NCBI GenBank assembly: GCA_013361015.1
Contig: JABWAN010000154.1
Span: 1-8,788 of the forward strand
Direction of reading: 5' to 3'
DNA from: Candidatus Zhuqueibacterota bacterium
GTDB lineage: Bacteria > Zhuqueibacterota > Zhuqueibacteria > Zhuqueibacterales > Zhuqueibacteraceae
DNA length: 8,788 nt
Under the pieces are notes generated by a model, which was given only the letters and a program-made list of their open reading frames with translations, searched no databases and was not told where the DNA came from. A program made the translations under genes and the position numbers. Shown here in pieces: positions 4,798 through 8,788 of this stretch (positions are counted from its first letter, which is position 1; the number at the start of each line of letters is the position of its first letter).

Positions 4798-7419
4798 ATG
4801 CCGGAACAAATCATCAGCAAAGCCGTGGGCATCGATCTCGGCACGACCAACAGCGCCGTGGCGGTGATGAATCCCACCGATAGCGACATCGTCATCCACC
4901 GCGACAAAGTCGCCAAGCGGGAAACGACTCCCAGTTGCGTGTGGAAAGACCCTAAGACGACGGAAATCGTCGTCGGCCATAAAGCGTTTGGCCGCATCGG
5001 GACCACGCCCAAACCGATCCGATCCATCAAACGCTCGATGGGAAATCAGATCAAGGTCAAGCTCACCGATCGCGATGTCACGCCCGAAGAAGTTTCCGCA
5101 TATATTTTGGAGGAAATGAAAAAGCAGATCGAAGAAGACGTGAGCGCCTTTGGAACCGACGGCTCAAAATGGATTGTCGATAGAGCCATCATTACCGTCC
5201 CGGCATACTTTGATCAGCCGCAAATTGATGCGACGCGCGAAGCCGGAAAACTGGCCGGGCTAAAGGTGATGGATCTCCTCCACGAGCCGACCGCCGCGGC
5301 TTGCCATTACTGCTGGCGAACTGGCACCCAGAACGGCGTTTTCCTGGTCTATGATTTTGGCGGCGGCACATTCGACGTCAGCGTCTTGCGCAGCACCGCC
5401 GGAGCTTTCGAAGTGCTTGGCATCAGCGGGAATAACCGGCTGGGAGGAGATGACATTGACACGGCATTAGCGCAAAATCTTCAGGAACGACTCCTGCGCG
5501 AGGGGTATGCCTTGGAGCTCAACACGAAAGAAGATGTGGAGGATGAATTACGTTTCGATGTGCTCAAGTTTTTAGCCGAAGGTGCCAAAAAGGCGTTGTC
5601 CTCTGCTGGGGAATTTCTGCTGCGCGATACCAATAAGCTGTTAGACAAGGCCGGCAATCCCGTGCTCATCGAAACCATGTATGAGCGTCCTGAATTTGAG
5701 GAGCTGATCCGGCCGATCGTCGAGCGAACCATTCCCTACTGTCACGATGCTCTGGAAAAAGCGCAGAAAAAATCCGGAGGAGTGACCCTGGCGGACGTGG
5801 ACGAGATCATTCTCGCCGGAGGTTCTACTCATATTCCTCTGGTGCGGGAAATCGTTCAAAAAGCTCTCTGCTCCGATCCGTCGGTCGCGGAGCCGCGCGC
5901 CAAATGCAAAGATCTGGTCTATGAAAAAGTCGATACGATCGTCGCCCTGGGCGCCGCCATCCGCGCGGCCGCGGTCGGGGGATTAACCGTGTATAATCCG
6001 GAACGAACCATCGGAGTTTCGTTCCGCGGCACAGCGACCACAGGTTCCAAAGAGGCCTCCGTCGGCGGTAAAGTGGAAACGGCCGATCCGGCGATGAACT
6101 TATCTTCCGGGAAGATTCGTTTGACGATTCCTGATTCAGGCTATCAAGACGAAAGCGAAATCAAAGAGGGCGGAGCATTTGCTTTTCGCAAAGTGCCTTT
6201 GCAAGCTTCCGCGCAGAATTTATTGACCTTCGAGGTCTTTGATCGGACCGGCAAGCTGCTGGCAACTGCCGGTCGCCAAATTAGCCAATCGCGCGAAGCC
6301 CAACGGCCAACCGGAGGCGCCTCCAGTACCGCTGTGCTGTCGAAAGCGATCTCTCTGGAAGTCATGCGCGAGGGAAAAGAGTTTCGCAAAGACTTATTTC
6401 CGGTGTTGGCAACTTTGCCGGCCAATGAAAAGCACAATTTTTCTCATCCGGGCAATACCGAATTGATTCGTTTGCCGCTTTATCAGCTCAAACGAAAGAT
6501 TAAGGAAATCCAGGTTCCGGTGGATTCATCATTGCCCAAAGGCACGCCGGTGGAAATGACGGTCAATATCGATGAACGTTACTTTATCACCGTGCAAGGA
6601 AAGATTGGGGAGAAAACCTTTGAAGCCGCCGTGGAGCCGCCGCCGCCGCGCGAAATGCCGAAGCCCGAAGACGTCCAGGCGTTGGACAAATCTTTTAACG
6701 AAAACGTGGCGTTTCTCCCCACCGGCAAAAAAGGCGTTGCAGAGGTGCGCTATAAGAAAGCAAAAAAGAGTTTCGAATCAGCCGCGGCGCGCGGAGATAA
6801 CGAACAAGCCATACACGATTTTGAAGAGATGGAGGAAATCGTCGCCAGCATCTCTCGCACGGAAGGTGCTCTCCAACCGCCGAAAGAATTCTTTGATGAC
6901 TTGGTGAAAGAGTGCCATGAGATCAACACTTATGTCGCGAGGGCGGCGGCGGAAGCCGGACATCCGCATGACCACCGCGAAGTGGCAAAATCGATCGAAG
7001 CGCAGCGCGTGCAGGGCGAGAAAGCGATAGCTGGCAACGACCAAAAGGCTTATACCGATACAATCATCATGCTGGAAACCATTCGCAACCACGTCATCGC
7101 GCTTGCCCAAAAAGTGAGCAAGCAAGAGGACAACCGCACCGAATCCGAAAAAGCTGAAGACCACGTCAAACATGCCGGCGGTGAAGCGAACAAGGCGGGC
7201 CAACTGGCCGCGGCCCAGGGACGCAAGGATTATCAAGATGAAATCGAGCAGATCAAAGCGCAGTTGAAAGACCTGACCAAAGAGGCGCAGAAGAACCCGC
7301 GCGCGGTGCAGGAAAAAATCGGCAAGCTGCGCGCACGATTGAGTCAAATCGTCAACGTCTTGATGGGCAAACGCGACACTGCCGATGGAGGAAAATTGGT
7401 TGAGGATATCGGAAGCTGA
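4798..7419 (+). CDS. Non-canonical Hsp70 family chaperone, complete (873 aa)
   Basis: An ATP-driven chaperone of the Hsp70/DnaK family, cytoplasmic (no signal peptide). The nucleotide-binding domain covers about residues 8-395: phosphate-1 motif GIDLGTTNS (11-19), the SIKRSMG lysine K78 (K70 of DnaK), VPAYFDQPQ (134-142), HEPTAAA with E163, phosphate-2 DFGGGTFDVS (186-195, T191 matching T199 of DnaK), LGGDDID (215-221) and the adenosine motif AGGSTHIP (340-347). The catalytic set therefore looks intact. After VALGAAIRAA (382-391) the usual VLLLD linker and substrate-binding domain do not follow. About 398-505 is an extra beta-rich stretch, 512-612 resembles a substrate-binding beta domain (FPVLATLPANEKHNF, then LPKGTPVEMTVNIDERYFIT), and 630-873 is a long charged helical region. 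At 873 residues it is far longer than DnaK (638). It is the fifth overlapping or near-abutting step of the cluster and is followed after 12 bases by a paralogue. It is not the housekeeping dnaK, so no symbol is given. Confidence 0.92.
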   Translation: MPEQIISKAVGIDLGTTNSAVAVMNPTDSDIVIHRDKVAKRETTPSCVWKDPKTTEIVVGHKAFGRIGTTPKPIRSIKRSMGNQIKVKLTDRDVTPEEVSAYILEEMKKQIEEDVSAFGTDGSKWIVDRAIITVPAYFDQPQIDATREAGKLAGLKVMDLLHEPTAAACHYCWRTGTQNGVFLVYDFGGGTFDVSVLRSTAGAFEVLGISGNNRLGGDDIDTALAQNLQERLLREGYALELNTKEDVEDELRFDVLKFLAEGAKKALSSAGEFLLRDTNKLLDKAGNPVLIETMYERPEFEELIRPIVERTIPYCHDALEKAQKKSGGVTLADVDEIILAGGSTHIPLVREIVQKALCSDPSVAEPRAKCKDLVYEKVDTIVALGAAIRAAAVGGLTVYNPERTIGVSFRGTATTGSKEASVGGKVETADPAMNLSSGKIRLTIPDSGYQDESEIKEGGAFAFRKVPLQASAQNLLTFEVFDRTGKLLATAGRQISQSREAQRPTGGASSTAVLSKAISLEVMREGKEFRKDLFPVLATLPANEKHNFSHPGNTELIRLPLYQLKRKIKEIQVPVDSSLPKGTPVEMTVNIDERYFITVQGKIGEKTFEAAVEPPPPREMPKPEDVQALDKSFNENVAFLPTGKKGVAEVRYKKAKKSFESAAARGDNEQAIHDFEEMEEIVASISRTEGALQPPKEFFDDLVKECHEINTYVARAAAEAGHPHDHREVAKSIEAQRVQGEKAIAGNDQKAYTDTIIMLETIRNHVIALAQKVSKQEDNRTESEKAEDHVKHAGGEANKAGQLAAAQGRKDYQDEIEQIKAQLKDLTKEAQKNPRAVQEKIGKLRARLSQIVNVLMGKRDTADGGKLVEDIGS
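5989..6312 (+). other. Extra beta-rich domain inserted between ATPase and substrate domain
   Basis: Codons for residues about 398-505 of the first Hsp70. The translated sequence (TIGVSFRGTATTGSKEASVG, then GKIRLTIPDSG, GGAFAFRKVPL and NLLTFEVFDRTGKLLATAG) alternates short hydrophobic strands with turns. The order G-x-F-x-F-x-x-V-x-L, N-x-x-x-F-x-V-x-D-x-x-G-x-x-L-A is reminiscent of carboxypeptidase-regulatory or CNA-B-like beta sandwiches. The second Hsp70 begins the same segment at its residue 400 (IRIWFRGTGATKREQM). The domain boundaries and fold are inference from sequence pattern. Confidence 0.55.
6331..6633 (+). other. Divergent Hsp70 substrate-binding beta domain
   Basis: Codons for residues about 512-612 of the first Hsp70. 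The order of features matches the DnaK beta domain in short form: a strand (AISLEVMREGKEFRK), a FPVLATLPANEKHNF stretch where DnaK has the L-I-P-[KR]-N-T-x-I-P region, TELIRLPLYQ for the I-x-V-x-Q-G-E strand, and LPKGTPVEMTVNIDERYFITV for the P-A-P-R-G-x-P-x-I-x-V-T-F-D-I-D-x-x-G-I-L-x-V signature. The shortened loops suggest a changed peptide pocket. Confidence 0.5.
6685..7416 (+). other. Long helical C-terminal region of the first Hsp70
   Basis: Codons for residues 630-873. About 240 residues rich in Lys, Glu, Ala and Gln, with heptad-like stretches (RYKKAKKSFESAAARGDNEQ at 651-670; EIEQIKAQLKDLTKEAQKN at 815-833; IGKLRARLSQIVNVL at 841-855). The DnaK lid is about 130 residues, so this is nearly twice as long. 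It may form a lid plus a helical or coiled-coil tail. It ends in a short acidic tail (KLVEDIGS) rather than a EEVD-type motif. Confidence 0.55.
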
Positions 7420-7420
7420 A

Positions 7421-7426
7421 AAGGAG
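7421..7426 (+). promoter_or_regulatory. Ribosome binding site of the second Hsp70 gene
   Basis: AAGGAG lies in the 12-base gap after the first Hsp70 gene, five bases before ATG 7432. It sets the start of the second Hsp70 and indicates that both paralogues are translated from one message. Confidence 0.65.
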
Positions 7427-7431
7427 CCATC

Positions 7432-8788
7432 ATGATTGTGACCAGAGTCATCGGCATCGACCTCGGCACCACCAACAGCGCCGTGGCCATGCTGGAATTG
7501 AACGAGCGCGATCTGTTGCTTAGCAAAGATGCCCAATCGCGAACGACCACGCCATCGTGCGTCTGGCAGGATCCTCGCACCAAAGAGATCGTCGTCGGCC
7601 ATCGCGCCTACGCCCGCAAAGGCACGGCGCCCGCGCCGATCTCCTCGATCAAGCGTAGCATGGGAACGCAGATGACCGTCGCTCTGGGCGGCAAACAGTA
7701 TGCACCGGCAGAAATTTCGGCCTTCATCCTGCGCGAGCTCAAAAAACAAATCGAGGGCGAATTAAAGTCCCGCTCGGACGCTGGCTTGGAATATGACATT
7801 CACCGCGCCATCGTTACCGTTCCGGCTTATTTCGGCCTTCCGGCCATCGAAGCTACCCGCGAAGCCGGGAAATTGGCCGGGCTGGAGGTGACCGAGCTGC
7901 TCCACGAGCCGACGGCGGCGGCAATTTATTATAGCTGGAGATACAATCTCGGCGATGGCGTGTATATGGTTTATGATCTGGGCGGCGGCACCTTCGACGT
8001 TTCGATCCTGCGCCGTACCTCCGGCGAGTTTTTGGTGCTGGGAATTTCCGGGGATATTTTTTTGGGCGGCGACGATTTCGACCGCCGGCTCGCAGAGCAT
8101 TTGCGCAAATTGCTGGCCGCGGAGGGCTACAAGCTGGATTTGGACGTCAACAACGATCCACAGGATTTGCTGCGCTTCAACCAACTGGTGACGCTGGCTG
8201 AACGAGCCAAGAAAGAGCTTTCGGCCAAAGATGAGATCGTCTTACGCGATCAGGGCACGCTCAAAGACCAGGATGATACGCCGGTGATCGTCGAGACCTC
8301 GCTCACCCGCAGCGTCTTCGAAAGTTTGATCGACGATCTTCTGGAACGAACCATTGCCTGTTGCCATACGGCATTGCAAAAGGCGCAGGAAAAAAGCGAC
8401 ACCGGGCTGGAACACGTCGATCACATCCTGCTGGTCGGCGGATCGACGTATGTTCCGGCGGTGATGGAAAAAGTCAAGCAAGCATTTTGGCGGAGAAAAA
8501 ACGGCGACCGGAAAACGCCGTCTGCGGCCGCGGAGCCGGTGCGCGATGAGCCGGAAAATGCCGTGGCGCTCGGCGCCGCACTACGCGCGGCCGCAAGCGG
8601 CATGGGCATTTGTGACGACAAAAAACGCATTCGAATCTGGTTTCGCGGAACCGGTGCCACCAAGCGCGAGCAAATGACGATCAGTGGACACCTGGAGACC
8701 ATCGAGCCTGGTTTGGATTTGAACGAAGGATCGATTCGATTGAGCAACGCCGCGGGCGAACAATTAGGAGAAACCGTGCTTAAGCCCG
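7432..8788 (+). CDS. Second non-canonical Hsp70 chaperone, 3' end outside window
   Basis: The frame is open from ATG 7432 to the right edge (452 full codons, no stop), so the gene is partial. The Hsp70 nucleotide-binding motifs are all present: GIDLGTTNS (8-16), SSIKRSMG with the catalytic-type lysine, VPAYFGLP, LLHEPTAAA, DLGGGTFDVS (182-191), LGGDDFD and VGGSTYVP (335-342), then AVALGAALRAAAS. It is clearly a paralogue of the preceding gene; long stretches are identical or nearly so (TTPSCVW, EIVVGH, SIKRSMG, ATREAGKLAGL, LLHEPTAAA). Differences include a DnaK-like DEPENAVALGAA where the first copy has EKVDTIVALGAA, and a basic stretch FWRRKNGDRKTP after VMEKVKQA. From residue about 400 it enters the same non-DnaK beta-rich segment (IRIWFRGTGATK, then NEGSIRLSNAAGEQLGE). 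Its substrate domain and tail cannot be seen. The two ATPases probably act in one system, perhaps on different clients. Confidence 0.92.
   Translation, partial: MIVTRVIGIDLGTTNSAVAMLELNERDLLLSKDAQSRTTTPSCVWQDPRTKEIVVGHRAYARKGTAPAPISSIKRSMGTQMTVALGGKQYAPAEISAFILRELKKQIEGELKSRSDAGLEYDIHRAIVTVPAYFGLPAIEATREAGKLAGLEVTELLHEPTAAAIYYSWRYNLGDGVYMVYDLGGGTFDVSILRRTSGEFLVLGISGDIFLGGDDFDRRLAEHLRKLLAAEGYKLDLDVNNDPQDLLRFNQLVTLAERAKKELSAKDEIVLRDQGTLKDQDDTPVIVETSLTRSVFESLIDDLLERTIACCHTALQKAQEKSDTGLEHVDHILLVGGSTYVPAVMEKVKQAFWRRKNGDRKTPSAAAEPVRDEPENAVALGAALRAAASGMGICDDKKRIRIWFRGTGATKREQMTISGHLETIEPGLDLNEGSIRLSNAAGEQLGETVLKP

Noticed and set aside
6778..7749. Long minus-strand open frame (323 codons) crossing both Hsp70 genes
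   Set aside because: It lies opposite two certain Hsp70 genes and runs across their junction; its translation is a compositional shadow rich in Phe, Arg and Leu, with no recognisable domain.
3417..8788. Genes 2-4 share one frame and genes 5-7 share another, with two gaps of exactly 21 bases
   Set aside because: This can arise by chance with so few genes. Only the zero-gap junction of genes 2 and 3, with its split TPR signal, seems meaningful and is reported separately.

Overview
The window is one densely packed plus-strand gene cluster of seven open reading frames, cut off at both ends. The longest gap between genes is 21 bases, and neither strand shows an RNA gene, mobile element, CRISPR array or other repeat array. 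The content is clearly bacterial: Shine-Dalgarno motifs stand before every internal start, stops touch or overlap starts, and the base composition is moderately GC-rich. I cannot name the phylum from the sequence. The style (TPR proteins beside atypical Hsp70s) would suit an uncultured environmental bacterium, but that is a guess.

Layout: (1) 2-1444, the 3' part of an alpha-helical repeat protein; (2) 1446-3416, a 656-residue TPR protein with a tryptophan-rich N-terminal part; (3) 3417-3743, a 108-residue protein with two CxxC pairs and a TPR-like tail, starting directly after the stop of gene 2 and in the same frame; (4) 3765-4223, a small J-domain-like protein with no HPD motif; (5) 4207-4776, a divergent GrpE-like protein overlapping gene 4 by 17 bases; (6) 4798-7419, a complete 873-residue Hsp70; (7) 7432 to the window end, a second, paralogous Hsp70, truncated at the right edge.

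Taken together this looks like a self-contained, non-canonical Hsp70 chaperone operon. It has two Hsp70 ATPases with intact nucleotide-binding motifs, a GrpE-like candidate exchange factor, a degenerate J-like protein, a putative zinc-ribbon protein and two helical-repeat proteins that could act as client or partner adaptors. It differs from the housekeeping dnaK-dnaJ-grpE set. The complete Hsp70 carries an extra beta-rich domain between its nucleotide-binding domain and substrate-binding domain, lacks the usual VLLL-type linker and has a long helical C-terminus. The J-like protein lacks the tripeptide normally needed to stimulate Hsp70. No promoter or terminator is visible, so the transcription unit probably begins left of the window and runs beyond its right edge.
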